From: Reyranella sp. CPCC 100927
GTDB taxonomy: Bacteria; Pseudomonadota; Alphaproteobacteria; Reyranellales; Reyranellaceae
Reading direction: 5' to 3'
Length of the DNA stretch: 64,000 nt
Assembly (NCBI RefSeq): GCF_007859315.1
Contig: NZ_VOHA01000001.1
Span: 248,001-312,000 of the forward strand
Position 1 is the first letter of the stretch. Each line of letters starts with the position of its first letter. This document shows, in pieces, positions 37,475 through 46,444 of the stretch. The notes under the pieces were generated by a model. It saw only the letters and a program-made list of their open reading frames with translations, searched no databases and was not told where the DNA came from. The position numbers were made by a program, and so were the translations under genes.

Positions 37475-38682
37475 AGCTTCACTCCCAGCCGTTCGGCGAC
37501 GGCGAAGACATCCTTGTCGCCACGGCCGCAGAGATTCATCACCAGCAGGTTGTCCTTGGGCAGGGTCGGCGCCAGCTTCATCACGTGCGCCAGGGCATGC
37601 GCCGGCTCCAGCGCCGGGATGATGCCCTCGAGCTTGCACAACAGCTGGAACGCCTCGAGCGCGTCGTTGTCGGTCGCCGAGACATACTCGACGCGACCGG
37701 CCTCTTTCAGCCACGCGTGTTCGGGTCCGATGCCGGGATAATCGAGTCCGGCCGAGATCGAATGGGCCTCGGTGATCTGCCCGTCGGAATCCTGCAGCAG
37801 GTAGGTGCGGTTGCCGTGCAGCACGCCGGGCCGGCCGCCGGTCAGCGACGCGGCGTGCTCGCCGGTCTCGATGCCCTTGCCCGCCGCCTCGACGCCGACG
37901 ATGCGCACGCCAGGGTCGTCCAGGAAGGGATGGAACAGGCCCATGGCGTTGCTGCCACCGCCGATGCAGGCCACCAGCGTGTCCGGCAGCCGGCCCTCGG
38001 CCGCCATGATCTGCTCGCGTGTCTCGTTGCCGATCACCGACTGGAAGTCGCGCACCATCGCCGGGTAGGGGTGCGGGCCGGCCACGGTGCCGATGCAGTA
38101 GAACGTGGTCTCGACCGTAGCGACCCAGTCGCGCAGTGCCTCGTTCATGGCGTCCTTCAAGGTCGCCGAGCCCGAAGTCACCGGCCGCACCTCGGCGCCC
38201 AGCAGCTTCATGCGGAACACGTTGGGTGCCTGGCGCTCCACGTCGACGGCGCCCATGAAGACGACACACGGCAGGTTGAACAGCGCGCAGGCCGTCGCCG
38301 TGGCAACGCCATGCTGGCCAGCGCCGGTCTCGGCGATCACCCGAGTCTTGCCCATGCGCTTGGCCAGCAGGACCTGGCCCAGCACGTTGTTGATCTTGTG
38401 CGAGCCGGTGTGATTGAGCTCGTCGCGCTTGAAGTAGATCTTGGCGCCGCCCAGCTGCTGCGTCAGCCGCGCGGCGTGGTAGAGCGGGCTTGGCCGGCCG
38501 GCATAGTGGGCCAGAAGATTGTCGAGCTCGTCCTGGAACGACGCGTCTTTCTTCGCCGCCTCGTAGGCTTTCTCCAGCTCGAGGATCAGCGGCATCAGGG
38601 TTTCGGCGACGTAGCGACCGCCGAAGAGGCCGAAATGGCCGCGTTCGTCAGGCCCGCCGCGGTAGCTGTTCAGGACATTCAT
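37471..38682 (-). CDS. trpB: Tryptophan synthase beta chain
   Basis: 403 residues from ATG 38682, beginning [20 protein letters not shown] as in relatives; an upstream ATG at 38700 would add six residues. The PLP lysine is in HTGSHKINN and the phosphate-binding glycine stretch is [11 protein letters not shown]. It joins indole and serine to tryptophan through an aminoacrylate intermediate. Next gene upstream on the strand is ridA, whose family removes free aminoacrylate. Confidence 0.97.
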   Translation of the reverse strand: MNVLNSYRGGPDERGHFGLFGGRYVAETLMPLILELEKAYEAAKKDASFQDELDNLLAHYAGRPSPLYHAARLTQQLGGAKIYFKRDELNHTGSHKINNVLGQVLLAKRMGKTRVIAETGAGQHGVATATACALFNLPCVVFMGAVDVERQAPNVFRMKLLGAEVRPVTSGSATLKDAMNEALRDWVATVETTFYCIGTVAGPHPYPAMVRDFQSVIGNETREQIMAAEGRLPDTLVACIGGGSNAMGLFHPFLDDPGVRIVGVEAAGKGIETGEHAASLTGGRPGVLHGNRTYLLQDSDGQITEAHSISAGLDYPGIGPEHAWLKEAGRVEYVSATDNDALEAFQLLCKLEGIIPALEPAHALAHVMKLAPTLPKDNLLVMNLCGRGDKDVFAVAERLGVKL

Positions 38683-38760
38683 GACAATCCCGTTTTCCAT
38701 TCGGGCCGGGCTTTAGCACGCCCGGGCACACCCCTCCAGAGGGGGGGCGACGTACGGCGT
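38683..38760 (-). promoter_or_regulatory. Short GC-rich leader between ridA and trpB with possible hairpins
   Basis: Two inverted repeats are visible: CCGGGC at 38706-38711 with GCCCGG at 38720-38725, and a C-run facing a G-run around 38731-38747. They could slow or partly stop transcription before trpB. No leader peptide rich in tryptophan was seen, so classical attenuation is not supported. Confidence 0.3.
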
Positions 38761-39249
38761 TCAGCGCTTCTTCTTGCCGGCCTTTTTTCCGTCCTTCTTC
38801 TTGGCATCGTCGACCTCGACGATGCACTCGATCTCGACCGGGATGCCGTTGGGCAGTGACGCCATGCCGACAGCCGAGCGCGCATGCCGGCCGCGATCGC
38901 CGAACACCTCGACGAACAGGTCGGAGCAGCCGTTGATGACCTTCGGCGGGTCGGTGAAGTCGGGCGTGCAATTGACCATGCCCAGCACCTTGACGATGCG
39001 CTTCACCCGGTCGAGGTCGCCCAGCTCGTCGTTCATGACCGCGATCAGGTTCAGCCCGGTGGCGCGCGCGTGCGTCTTGGCGTCTTCCCAGCTCATGTCG
39101 GCCCCGACTTTGCCGCGCACCGCGCCCGGCCCTTTGCCGGAGAGGTACAGCAGGTTGCCGGTGCGCACGGCGTTCACGTACGTCCCGATGGGATTGCTCG
39201 GTTTCGGCAGTTCGATGCCCAGCTCTTTCAGACGCTTCTGGATCTTCAT
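38761..39249 (-). CDS. RidA/YjgF family protein
   Basis: 162 residues, longer than E. coli RidA (128). The family core is clear: NLLYLSGKGPG, VKRIVKVLGMVNCTPDF and the end segment HARSAVGMASLPNGIPVEIE, whose arginine corresponds to the catalytic Arg of RidA. The tail is lysine-rich (KKKDGKKAGKKKR). RidA proteins hydrolyse reactive enamine/imine intermediates such as 2-aminoacrylate. It sits between trpF and trpB, and TrpB makes aminoacrylate from serine, which gives the placement a plausible meaning. Activity is inferred, since the family also has non-deaminase members. Confidence 0.9.
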   Translation of the reverse strand: MKIQKRLKELGIELPKPSNPIGTYVNAVRTGNLLYLSGKGPGAVRGKVGADMSWEDAKTHARATGLNLIAVMNDELGDLDRVKRIVKVLGMVNCTPDFTDPPKVINGCSDLFVEVFGDRGRHARSAVGMASLPNGIPVEIECIVEVDDAKKKDGKKAGKKKR

Positions 39250-39263
39250 GGCGTTTCTCCCCT

Positions 39264-39914
39264 TCAAAGTTTTGCTGTCGCTGCGAGGAAAGCCTTGATC
39301 CGCTCGACCGACTTCACGCCGCGCGTGCTCTCGACACCCGACGATACGTCGACCGCCTTGGCGCCTGTTGCATGCACGGCTGCCGCGACATTTTCCGGTG
39401 TCAGCCCGCCCGACAGCATCCACGGTTTGGGGACCGTGACGCCCTCCAGGATGCGCCAGTCGAAGGGTACGCCGTTGCCACCGGGCAGCGCCTGCGGGTC
39501 GTCGGCCAGCGGTGTGGCGTCGAACATCAGGCGGTCCGCGACCGAACCATAGACGTCGATCGCCTGTTCGACATCTTCGCGGGTCGCCACCCGCACCGCC
39601 TTCATCACCGGCAGGTCGGCGATCGTGCGGATGCGCGCCACACGCTTGGCTGACTCGGTGCCGTGCAGCTGCAGCATGTCCAGGGCGCCGCCTTCGAGCC
39701 ACTCGCCCAGCAGATCGTCGTCGGGATCGACGAACAAACCGACACGCAACACATGCGCCGGCACCAGCGCCGCGAGCTTCTCCGCCTCATGAAAGGCGAT
39801 GTGGCGCGGCGATGGCGGGTAGCACACGAAGCCCACGTAACGGGCACCACCGGCGACGGCCGCCTGGACCGCCTCCTCGGTGCGCAGTCCGCAGATCTTG
39901 GCGACGATGGCCAT
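39264..39914 (-). CDS. trpF: Phosphoribosylanthranilate isomerase
   Basis: 216 residues, a beta/alpha barrel beginning with AKICGLRT (catalytic cysteine); the catalytic aspartate is in the LMFDATP segment, and phosphate binding is by LSGGLTPENV and the VDVSSGVES stretch. Third step of tryptophan synthesis from anthranilate. The start at ATG 39914 is the family N-terminus; a longer in-frame reading covers pyrF. It lies 14 bases after the pyrF stop and 14 bases before ridA: one operon. Confidence 0.96.
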   Translation of the reverse strand: MAIVAKICGLRTEEAVQAAVAGGARYVGFVCYPPSPRHIAFHEAEKLAALVPAHVLRVGLFVDPDDDLLGEWLEGGALDMLQLHGTESAKRVARIRTIADLPVMKAVRVATREDVEQAIDVYGSVADRLMFDATPLADDPQALPGGNGVPFDWRILEGVTVPKPWMLSGGLTPENVAAAVHATGAKAVDVSSGVESTRGVKSVERIKAFLAATAKL

Positions 39915-39928
39915 CTCAGGCGTCCGGG

Positions 39929-40678
39929 TCAGACATTGTTGACCTCGACCTCGCGCGCGATCGCCTCGGCGGCGGCCCGCGGATCGGCCGCCTGGGAGAT
40001 CGGTCGGCCCACCACCAGGTGCGAGGCACCCTGGTCGACCGCCTGTCGCGGCGTCATCACCCGCTTCTGGTCGCCGGTGGCGCTGCCGGCCGGCCGGATG
40101 CCCGGCACCATCAGCACGAAGTCGGTGCCGCACTCGCGGCGCAGCGGCGCGATCTCATGCGGCGAGCAGATCACGCCGTCGAGCCCGCTCTCGCGTGCCA
40201 GCAACGCCAGGCGCTTCACCTGATCCGATGGATCACCGTTGACACCCGCGGCAGCAAGATCGCTGCCGTCGAGCGACGTCAGCACGGTGACGCCCAGCAG
40301 CTTCGGGCGCGGCAAACCCCGCTTCAACGCCTGGGCACCCGTCTCTTCGACCGCGGCCCGCATCATTGCCCGGCCGCCGGCGGCGTGCAGCGTGATGTAG
40401 GTCGGCGCCAGATCGACCACGGCACGGATACCGCCGGCCACCGTGTTGGGAATGTCGTGCAGTTTCAGGTCGAGGAAAAAGCCGATGCCCGTCAGCCGCA
40501 CCGGATCGGGGAAGGCGTAGCGCACGCCAGGTGCGCCATGGGCGAGGAAGAATTCCAGCCCCAGCTTGACGCCACCGACCGCCGGTCGTGCACCGCTGGC
40601 AACCTGGCGGATCAGGTTGGCGGCTTCGGCCAGATCGACGGTGTCGACAGCGCAGTAAATGGGGTTCGGTCGGCTCAT
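39929..40678 (-). CDS. pyrF: Orotidine 5'-phosphate decarboxylase
   Basis: 249 residues. The catalytic Asp-Lys-Asp-like set is visible in FLDLKLHDIPNTV, and the phosphate-binding end is HLVVGRPISQA. It makes UMP from OMP. The start at ATG 40678 is chosen for family fit; the open frame extends upstream. First gene of the pyrF-trpF-ridA-trpB-trpA run. Confidence 0.96.
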   Translation of the reverse strand: MSRPNPIYCAVDTVDLAEAANLIRQVASGARPAVGGVKLGLEFFLAHGAPGVRYAFPDPVRLTGIGFFLDLKLHDIPNTVAGGIRAVVDLAPTYITLHAAGGRAMMRAAVEETGAQALKRGLPRPKLLGVTVLTSLDGSDLAAAGVNGDPSDQVKRLALLARESGLDGVICSPHEIAPLRRECGTDFVLMVPGIRPAGSATGDQKRVMTPRQAVDQGASHLVVGRPISQAADPRAAAEAIAREVEVNNV

Positions 40679-40826
40679 GGGGCAGGCTTTTTGCGGGCGC
40701 GCGGAACCTAGGGCAAGGCCTTGCCCTTGTCGACTCGGCTGTCGGTCGCCGGCCGGTTCGGCCGCTGCCGCAACAACGTGCTTGCTCCATTTGGCATGAC
40801 GGTGGCCGGCAAACGGAGTGCTGGCG

Positions 40827-41075
40827 ATGACCGCTTTCCAGGAAATGAAGATGCAGAACGGGACGGCGTGGTTGTCCTCGCCCGGTCGTCTGCGCTGGGG
40901 CCTCGGTGTCCGCATACCGGCTGGACCGGGATGGCTTCCATCCCTCGCCGTCTGGTTTCACCGCGGCCGGACACGCCGCGCGCTGCGTCAGCTGGACGAC
41001 CGCGCGCTGGCCGACATCGGGATCTCAAAGGCGCAGCGCGCTGCGGAATGTCGCAAATGGTTCTGGCAGCCGTGA
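40827..41075 (+). CDS. DUF1127 domain protein
   Basis: About 82 residues. The C-terminal ~35 residues carry the arginine-rich DUF1127 motif (RRALRQLDDRALADIGIS, then KWFW). Some family members regulate phosphate and stress responses or bind RNA; function here is not known. Possible starts are ATG 40827 or ATG 40848; a GTG at 40818 is in frame too. It is convergent with nhaA with only 2 bases between the stops. Confidence 0.82.
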   Translation: MTAFQEMKMQNGTAWLSSPGRLRWGLGVRIPAGPGWLPSLAVWFHRGRTRRALRQLDDRALADIGISKAQRAAECRKWFWQP

Positions 41076-41077
41076 GG

Positions 41078-42250
41078 CTAGGCGGCCTGCGCCGGCCGGG
41101 ACCATCGCAACACAGCGTAGCCCAGCACGGCCGACAGGATCGAGCCTACCAACACGCCGATGCGCAACGGCGCGGCGTACGCGGGGTCGTCCCAGGCCAG
41201 GGTGCCGATGAACAGGCTCATGGTGAAGCCGATGCCGGCGCACAGCGAGACGCCGTAAAGCTTCAGCCACGTGCCGCCCGCCGGCATCGCGGCAAAGCCC
41301 AGCCGGATGAAGAGCGCGGCGGCGCCGAACACGCCGATCTGCTTGCCGATGAAGAGGCCGGCCGCGATCCCCAGGGTGACCGGCTCGACCAGGTGTGCGG
41401 CCGTCAGGCCGGCGAAGGACACGCCGGCATTGGCGAAGGCAAAGACTGGCATGATGAAGAAAGCCACCCAGGGCTGCAGTCCGTGCTCGAGGTGAATGAA
41501 AGCCCGGTCGTCGGGTGCTTCATCGCCGCCGCGCAGCGGCAGGCAGAAGGCTGTGACCACGCCGGCCAAGGTGGCGTGAACGCCTGACTTCAGCACGCAG
41601 ACCCACAGCGCCGTGCCGATCAGCAGGTAGGGAGCCGCGCGGCGGACGCCGGCGATGTTCAGCCCCACCATGGCGGCAACACACACGCCCGCCAGTGCCA
41701 GCGCCGTCGTGGACAGCTCGGACGTGTAGAACGCCGCGATGACGATGATGGCACCCAGGTCATCGACGATCGCCAGAGTGGTCAGGAACAGCTTCAGGGC
41801 CAGCGGCACGCGGCGGCCCAGCACGGCCAGCACGCCGATCGAGAAGGCGATGTCGGTCGCCGCCGGGATGGCCCAGCCGCGTAGCGCCGTAGCGTCGCTC
41901 CAGTTCAGGGCGGCATAGACCGCCGCCGGTGCGATCATGCCGCCAGCGGCGGCCACGACGGGCATCGCGATCTGCGAGGGCTGCGATAACGCGCCCTCCA
42001 CGGCTTCGCGCTTGATCTCCAGGCCGACCAGCAGAAAGAACACGGCCATCAGGCCGTCGTTGATCCACAACACCAGTGCCTTGCTGAGCCCCAGATCGCC
42101 AAAGCTCAAGGTTAGCTTGGTGGCCAGGAAGCTCTGGACGAACGGCTCCAGCCGCGTATTCGCCAGGATGATGGTGATCGCCGCGACGGCGATCAGGACG
42201 ATTCCCGGCGCAGCGTCGGATTGAAAGAAACGATGAACGGCACGATGCAT
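41078..42250 (-). CDS. nhaA: Na+/H+ antiporter NhaA
   Basis: 390 residues, about 12 membrane segments. The paired aspartates for ion binding lie in the TTLAIVDDLGAIIVIA segment (near residue 165), and the TM4 signature GWAIPAATDIAFSIG is present with its aspartate. It exports sodium in exchange for protons at alkaline pH. Length is typical. No nhaR-like regulator is next to it. Confidence 0.96.
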   Translation of the reverse strand: MHRAVHRFFQSDAAPGIVLIAVAAITIILANTRLEPFVQSFLATKLTLSFGDLGLSKALVLWINDGLMAVFFLLVGLEIKREAVEGALSQPSQIAMPVVAAAGGMIAPAAVYAALNWSDATALRGWAIPAATDIAFSIGVLAVLGRRVPLALKLFLTTLAIVDDLGAIIVIAAFYTSELSTTALALAGVCVAAMVGLNIAGVRRAAPYLLIGTALWVCVLKSGVHATLAGVVTAFCLPLRGGDEAPDDRAFIHLEHGLQPWVAFFIMPVFAFANAGVSFAGLTAAHLVEPVTLGIAAGLFIGKQIGVFGAAALFIRLGFAAMPAGGTWLKLYGVSLCAGIGFTMSLFIGTLAWDDPAYAAPLRIGVLVGSILSAVLGYAVLRWSRPAQAA

Positions 42251-42283
42251 GACGAGATCGGATTCTTCTTCCCTGAAAGCGAA

Positions 42284-42309
42284 ACGCCCGGACCTTGCGG
42301 TCCGGGCGT
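42284..42309 (-). terminator. Rho-independent terminator after the Bax-inhibitor-1 gene
   Basis: An 11-base perfect stem, ACGCCCGGACC at 42284-42294 and its inverse at 42299-42309, with a 4-base loop. On the minus strand it is followed by TTTCGCTTTC, a weak T-run. It lies 27 bases past the stop of the gene ending at 42336. Confidence 0.78.
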
Positions 42310-42335
42310 CGCGAAAAACGCGTGGCTGCTCGAGG

Positions 42336-43109
42336 CTATTCGCGGTCGCCGATCAGCGACAGCAGCATCTGGAACATGTTCACGAAGTCCAGGTACAGGT
42401 TCAGCGCGCCGAAGATGGCCATCTTCTCCTGAACGTCCGTGCCGTAGGCTTCCGAATACTGCTCCTTGATCTGCTGCGTATCGTAGGCGGTGAAGCCCGC
42501 GAAGATCAGCACACCCGCCGCCGAGATGATGAAGTGCAGCATCGACGACTGGACGAAGATGTTCACCAGGCCGGCGATCAGAATACCGATCAGGCCCATG
42601 AACAGGAACGTCCCCATGCCCGCCAGGCTACGCTTGGTGGTGTAGCCGTACAGGCTCAGCGCGCCGAAGGCGGCCGCGGTGATGAAGAACGTACGCGCGA
42701 TGCTGACGCCAGTGTAGCGATACAGCAGGACCGTGAAGCCGACGCCGTTCAGAGCGACAATCGCCCAGTAGATGCCCTTCACGGTGCCGGTGCCCATGGC
42801 ATGAGCCCGGAAGCTCGCCCACAGGATCAGACCGATCGGCGCCAGGACGGCAACCCAGCCCAGGACAGTCATGCCCATGCGGCCGGTCGCCGGGTTGACG
42901 CTGAAGAACAACGCGTTCAGCGCCGGAACACTGTACACCGCCAGCGCGACGATGCCGGACAGCGCCAGGCCGGAGGCCATGTAGTTGTAGACGCGCAGCA
43001 TGTGCGAGCGCAGACCGGCGTCGAACTGCGCCTGGTCGATCGTCGTCGCGCCGCCATAGGCCGGCCGTGGCTGGCCGTAGGCGTTCGCGTTGTTGTCCCA
43101 TTGAGCCAT
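42336..43109 (-). CDS. Bax inhibitor-1 / YccA family membrane protein
   Basis: 257 residues, about seven membrane segments after a polar N-terminal tail (NNANAYGQPRPAYGG). The family feature is the C-terminal VLIFAGFTAYDTQQIK segment with the di-aspartate-type pH sensor region, and LYLDFVNMFQMLL at the end. In bacteria members act as proton-sensitive ion leak channels or as FtsH modulators (YccA). The ATG 43109 has a GAGGAGG ribosome site; a start six codons upstream is less likely. Confidence 0.93.
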   Translation of the reverse strand: MAQWDNNANAYGQPRPAYGGATTIDQAQFDAGLRSHMLRVYNYMASGLALSGIVALAVYSVPALNALFFSVNPATGRMGMTVLGWVAVLAPIGLILWASFRAHAMGTGTVKGIYWAIVALNGVGFTVLLYRYTGVSIARTFFITAAAFGALSLYGYTTKRSLAGMGTFLFMGLIGILIAGLVNIFVQSSMLHFIISAAGVLIFAGFTAYDTQQIKEQYSEAYGTDVQEKMAIFGALNLYLDFVNMFQMLLSLIGDRE

Positions 43110-43326
43110 GCGTAGCCTCCTCGGCACGGGTTCTCGCCGTGTCCAGAATTATCGTCAGTCATATTGGCAAGAGTCCTGAATTTATCAATACCCATGTTGT
43201 CAGGTTAACGTCAGAGTCTGATGCATGGCGAAGATCCAAGGAGCATGGAAAGACAAATGAAATCATGCCGTTGGCATTCAACAGCAGTACCTGCGGCCGG
43301 CCGTGCCGGCGGCTGCGGCTAGCGTT
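43110..43326. promoter_or_regulatory. 217-base AT-richer gap upstream of the Bax-inhibitor-1 gene
   Basis: More AT-rich than its surroundings (for example TATTGGCAAGAGTCCTGAAT near 43163), fitting a promoter for the minus-strand gene. A short reading at 43245 follows AAGGAG too closely to be convincing. I see no RNA gene here. Confidence 0.3.
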
Positions 43327-43497
43327 TTATTGAGCGAAATAGAGCCACGCGAGAATCATGCCGGCGACGACGGCCACCAACGACGTGGCCAGCACGTAGC
43401 GCATCACGTGAAGCTTGACGGCGGAACGCGCCTCATCCGGGCTCACCGTGGCCGGCGGCGCCTGATCGTTGGTCTCGGTGCGGGGATGGGTTGCCAT
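43327..43497 (-). CDS. Small single-pass membrane protein
   Basis: 56 residues: a polar N-terminus (MATHPRTETNDQAPPATVSP), then one strong hydrophobic helix, YVLATSLVAVVAGMILAWLY, at the C-terminus. It is a tail-anchored-like layout. No known family recognised. A GGAC ribosome site is weak. It is divergent from glk. Small size keeps confidence moderate. Confidence 0.55.
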   Translation of the reverse strand: MATHPRTETNDQAPPATVSPDEARSAVKLHVMRYVLATSLVAVVAGMILAWLYFAQ

Positions 43498-43595
43498 GAC
43501 CGTCCGACTCTGTCGAAGTTGCCTCAAGGGGCGAACGGCGGGGTTGTCTGAAAGGTTCCGACGTCATCGGGACAGGCAGCGAGAGGTTTTCATCA

Positions 43596-44549
43596 TTGAC
43601 GCACTATCTGCTGGCCGACATCGGCGGAACCAATGCCCGCTTCGCGCTCTATGACGGGGATGTCCTGGGGGCCATCGACGTCCTGGCCGTCGCCGACTAT
43701 CCGAGCGCCGATGACGCGATCAAGGCTTTCATCGATCGCAACCGGTCGGCGGGTCCCATTGCGGCCGCCGCGATCGGCGTGGCCGGTCCGGTGGAGAACG
43801 GTCGCTGCACATTCACCAACAGCGACTGGGTGGTCGACGCCGGCGAACTGCGCGCGGCCTTCGGATTTCGTCATGTCGACGTGATCAACGATTTCGAGGC
43901 GACAGCGCAGGCGCTGCCGCATCTGCAGCCGGCCGACCTGACCGGCGTCGGGGGCGGTACAGCCCGGCCGGGGCCATGCGTCGTGCTCGGGCCGGGGACC
44001 GGTCTGGGCGTCGCCTGCCTTGTTCCGGGGGATCCGCCGATTGCGATCGCGACGGAAGGCGGTCACGCCACGGCGTCGGCCACCCATGAGCGACAGGACG
44101 CCGTCATCCAGTGTTTGCGGGGGCGCTTTGCCCACGTTTCCGTGGAGCGGGTGCTGTCCGGCGACGGGCTGGTGAACCTTCATGACGCGATCGCTGCCGT
44201 TGACGGCACGTCGGTGCCCGTCCGCAGCCCGGCGCAGATCACCGAGGCGGCGCTGTCCGGAACCTGTGCGGTCTGCCGCGAGGCACTCGACATGTTCTGC
44301 GCGATGTTGGGCGCGGCGGCCGGCGACCTGGCCCTGACGTTCGGTGCCCGCGGCGGCGTCTATATCGCCGGCGGCATTGTTCCCCGCATCGTCGACCATC
44401 TTGCGCGCTCGGCCTTTCGCGCCCAGTTCGAAGCCAAAGGTCGCTTTCACGACTATCTCGCGGCCATCCCCGTGCACGTGATTCTGAGACCCAATCCGGC
44501 TTTTGTCGGGCTTGCTGCCGTGGCGCGCGGCAGAACCGGACACCCTTGA
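43596..44549 (+). CDS. glk: Glucokinase
   Basis: 317 residues from a TTG start with a GAGAGG ribosome site about 9 bases before it. The ATP site DIGGTNARFAL is at the N-terminus, the catalytic aspartate is in VINDFEA, and the GPGTGLG and EGGHATAS segments follow, as in the Glk family. It phosphorylates glucose with ATP, which fits an organism whose PTS is regulatory and not used for glucose uptake. Confidence 0.94.
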   Translation: MTHYLLADIGGTNARFALYDGDVLGAIDVLAVADYPSADDAIKAFIDRNRSAGPIAAAAIGVAGPVENGRCTFTNSDWVVDAGELRAAFGFRHVDVINDFEATAQALPHLQPADLTGVGGGTARPGPCVVLGPGTGLGVACLVPGDPPIAIATEGGHATASATHERQDAVIQCLRGRFAHVSVERVLSGDGLVNLHDAIAAVDGTSVPVRSPAQITEAALSGTCAVCREALDMFCAMLGAAAGDLALTFGARGGVYIAGGIVPRIVDHLARSAFRAQFEAKGRFHDYLAAIPVHVILRPNPAFVGLAAVARGRTGHP

Positions 44550-44552
44550 ATG

Positions 44553-46319
44553 CTATTTGCCGCCGGCGAATGTGCACTGCGGCGCGTCAGCACCGGAAAC
44601 GGCCGATTGCCGTGACCACCGCCACAGCGGCGTCCAGAACGCATGCAGGATTTCGGCCGCCGCCGCATGGGAATCGATGATGTAGCCGAACTCCTGCAGG
44701 TCGACGGGATAGAAGTTGTCCGACCCGATGTAGGCGATGCGGTCATCCACCATCCAGAACTTGGTGTGGGTACCGATGGGGCGTTTGTCGGGCCACGTCG
44801 AGTCGGGCCCGAACCGGAACGGCGCCAAGTGCAGACGCTGGCAGAGCAGGTCATCAAGCCGCGTGTCCGGCATGGCGGTGCGGGCGCGGACGACCTGTCG
44901 AATCTTGCGCGCTACGGCCTCGAGACTGACGCCGTTGCCATAGCTCGAACCGCTGTTGCCGACGGCGCTGGGATCCGACAGCACGATGTACAGGTCTCCC
45001 GTCTCCGACAGCAGGAAGTCGGCGAGTCTTTGCAGCGTGCTTTCAGGGTAGAGCGGATCGAGCCTGCCCAGCGTGAACGCCAGATCCTGTTGCACGATGC
45101 GAATGGTGCGCCGGGCGGCGCCGAGCAGCAGGTCGCGCGCCAGGTCGCTCTGGTTGGCGAAGTCCGGCGTGATGCCCGCCCCCAGTCGGCCCGTGGCCAG
45201 GATCGGCGTGGCGCCTGCTGGCAGCGGCCGGTGTCGTACTGCCGCCACCGCAAGACAAGTACTGGCCGGTTCGGTGCTTTGCGCCGGCAGACTTGCCACG
45301 GCAACAGCGGCCGGCGTGCCGACGGCACTGCAGGCGAACCGCCACAGGGCATCGATGAACGCGACGGCATCGGCTGCGGCCGGTCCGCTGACGTGCATCG
45401 ACAGATCCTGCACCGGATGGTCGAGAAGGTAGTCGCGAGTCCACATGTTGTGGCCACCGACAAGGGCGTCCTGGCCGTCCACCGCGACGATTTTGGCGTG
45501 GTTCCACGAGTAGCTGTCGCACCCGGATTCGCCAGCACAGGAGCGAACGGCAGCGACCTGCAGCGTGACCCGTGACATCGGCAGGCCGGCAAGATCGCGC
45601 GTGAGCGTCATTGCCAGCGGCGAGGGATCGACGCCGGCCAGCGGATAGTGGCCGACCACAACGCGGACCTGCACCGGGCGGCCGCTACGTCCCAGCATCG
45701 TGATCGCATTGCGAAGCGCCGCCAGGAAGCGGCTATCGGGGGGCGGTTGCAGGACGGCAATGTCCACCGTCCGCCGCGCCCGGATGACGAGATTGTAGAT
45801 GCGATCGATCACGCCGTCGGAGTGGCCCACGCAGACCCTGCGATCGGCGGGATCCGGCAAGACGTCCAGACTCGACAGGGCGCGGCACGTGCCCCCGTTC
45901 TTGCAATCGGCGTCGCTGCGGCAGCGCGGCAGGTCGATGTCCGCAACGCAGCCTTCGCATGCCAGCGGATAGAAGGGGAAATCCGCAGCGTGGTGGCCCC
46001 ATCGATCGGGTGTCTGTATCAGCCATCCGCGACCCAGCGCGTTGTTCCGGGTCAGGCTGTAGGTGATGCCGGCGTAGCGATTCTGGGGATCGGTTTTCCG
46101 CAACTCTCGCATGGCCTGGTCGAGCAGCGGTGTCGATGATGCCGGGTCCAATGGGCGGATGTCGCGCTGCCGGATCAGGCTCACAATCGGCGTCGCGGCG
46201 GTGACGGCGCCGTAGGATCGTTCTGCCACGGCCGTTGCCACGGCCGTATTGGGCGGGCGGCCGCATGACGTCAGCAAGGCAAGCAGAAGGAGGCCGATAT
46301 ACCGGCCGGCGGTGACCAT
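44553..46319 (-). CDS. Phospholipase D-like lipoprotein with cysteine-rich insert
   Basis: 588 residues. An N-terminal lipoprotein signal (MVTAGRYIGLLLLALLTSC, C19) would anchor it to a membrane. Six cysteines between residues 121 and 163 form a compact cluster (CEGC, CRSDADC, GGTC), EGF-like in look. Two HKD motifs follow: HAKIVAVDGQDALVGGHNMW (H274, K276, D281) and HTKFWMVDDRIAYIGSDN (H518, K520, D525), as in phospholipase D enzymes that act through a phosphohistidine. ATG 46319 has a GGGGGAG site. The substrate is unknown. The 3' end faces glk with a 3-base gap. Confidence 0.88.
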   Translation of the reverse strand: MVTAGRYIGLLLLALLTSCGRPPNTAVATAVAERSYGAVTAATPIVSLIRQRDIRPLDPASSTPLLDQAMRELRKTDPQNRYAGITYSLTRNNALGRGWLIQTPDRWGHHAADFPFYPLACEGCVADIDLPRCRSDADCKNGGTCRALSSLDVLPDPADRRVCVGHSDGVIDRIYNLVIRARRTVDIAVLQPPPDSRFLAALRNAITMLGRSGRPVQVRVVVGHYPLAGVDPSPLAMTLTRDLAGLPMSRVTLQVAAVRSCAGESGCDSYSWNHAKIVAVDGQDALVGGHNMWTRDYLLDHPVQDLSMHVSGPAAADAVAFIDALWRFACSAVGTPAAVAVASLPAQSTEPASTCLAVAAVRHRPLPAGATPILATGRLGAGITPDFANQSDLARDLLLGAARRTIRIVQQDLAFTLGRLDPLYPESTLQRLADFLLSETGDLYIVLSDPSAVGNSGSSYGNGVSLEAVARKIRQVVRARTAMPDTRLDDLLCQRLHLAPFRFGPDSTWPDKRPIGTHTKFWMVDDRIAYIGSDNFYPVDLQEFGYIIDSHAAAAEILHAFWTPLWRWSRQSAVSGADAPQCTFAGGK

Positions 46320-46444
46320 GACTCGCTCCCCCAAGCCCCGATTCTGCCGCACCATAGCAGACCCGTTTCCGTCCACCGTGCGTCGCTTGTGCGGCGGGAA
46401 TGCGCGTGCTACCGACCGCCACCCTTTGGCCGACAGGATCCCGC

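Noticed and set aside
36641-38269. A 542-codon frame that would make a fused TrpA with an N-terminal extension
   Set aside because: The extension is a shifted reading of trpB. The GTGA overlap at 37471-37474 gives a normal trpA start, so there is no fusion.
43245-43320. Small peptide gene in the gap upstream of the Bax-inhibitor-1 gene
   Set aside because: The AAGGAG lies only about two bases before the ATG, the reading is short and of biased composition, and no relative is recognised.
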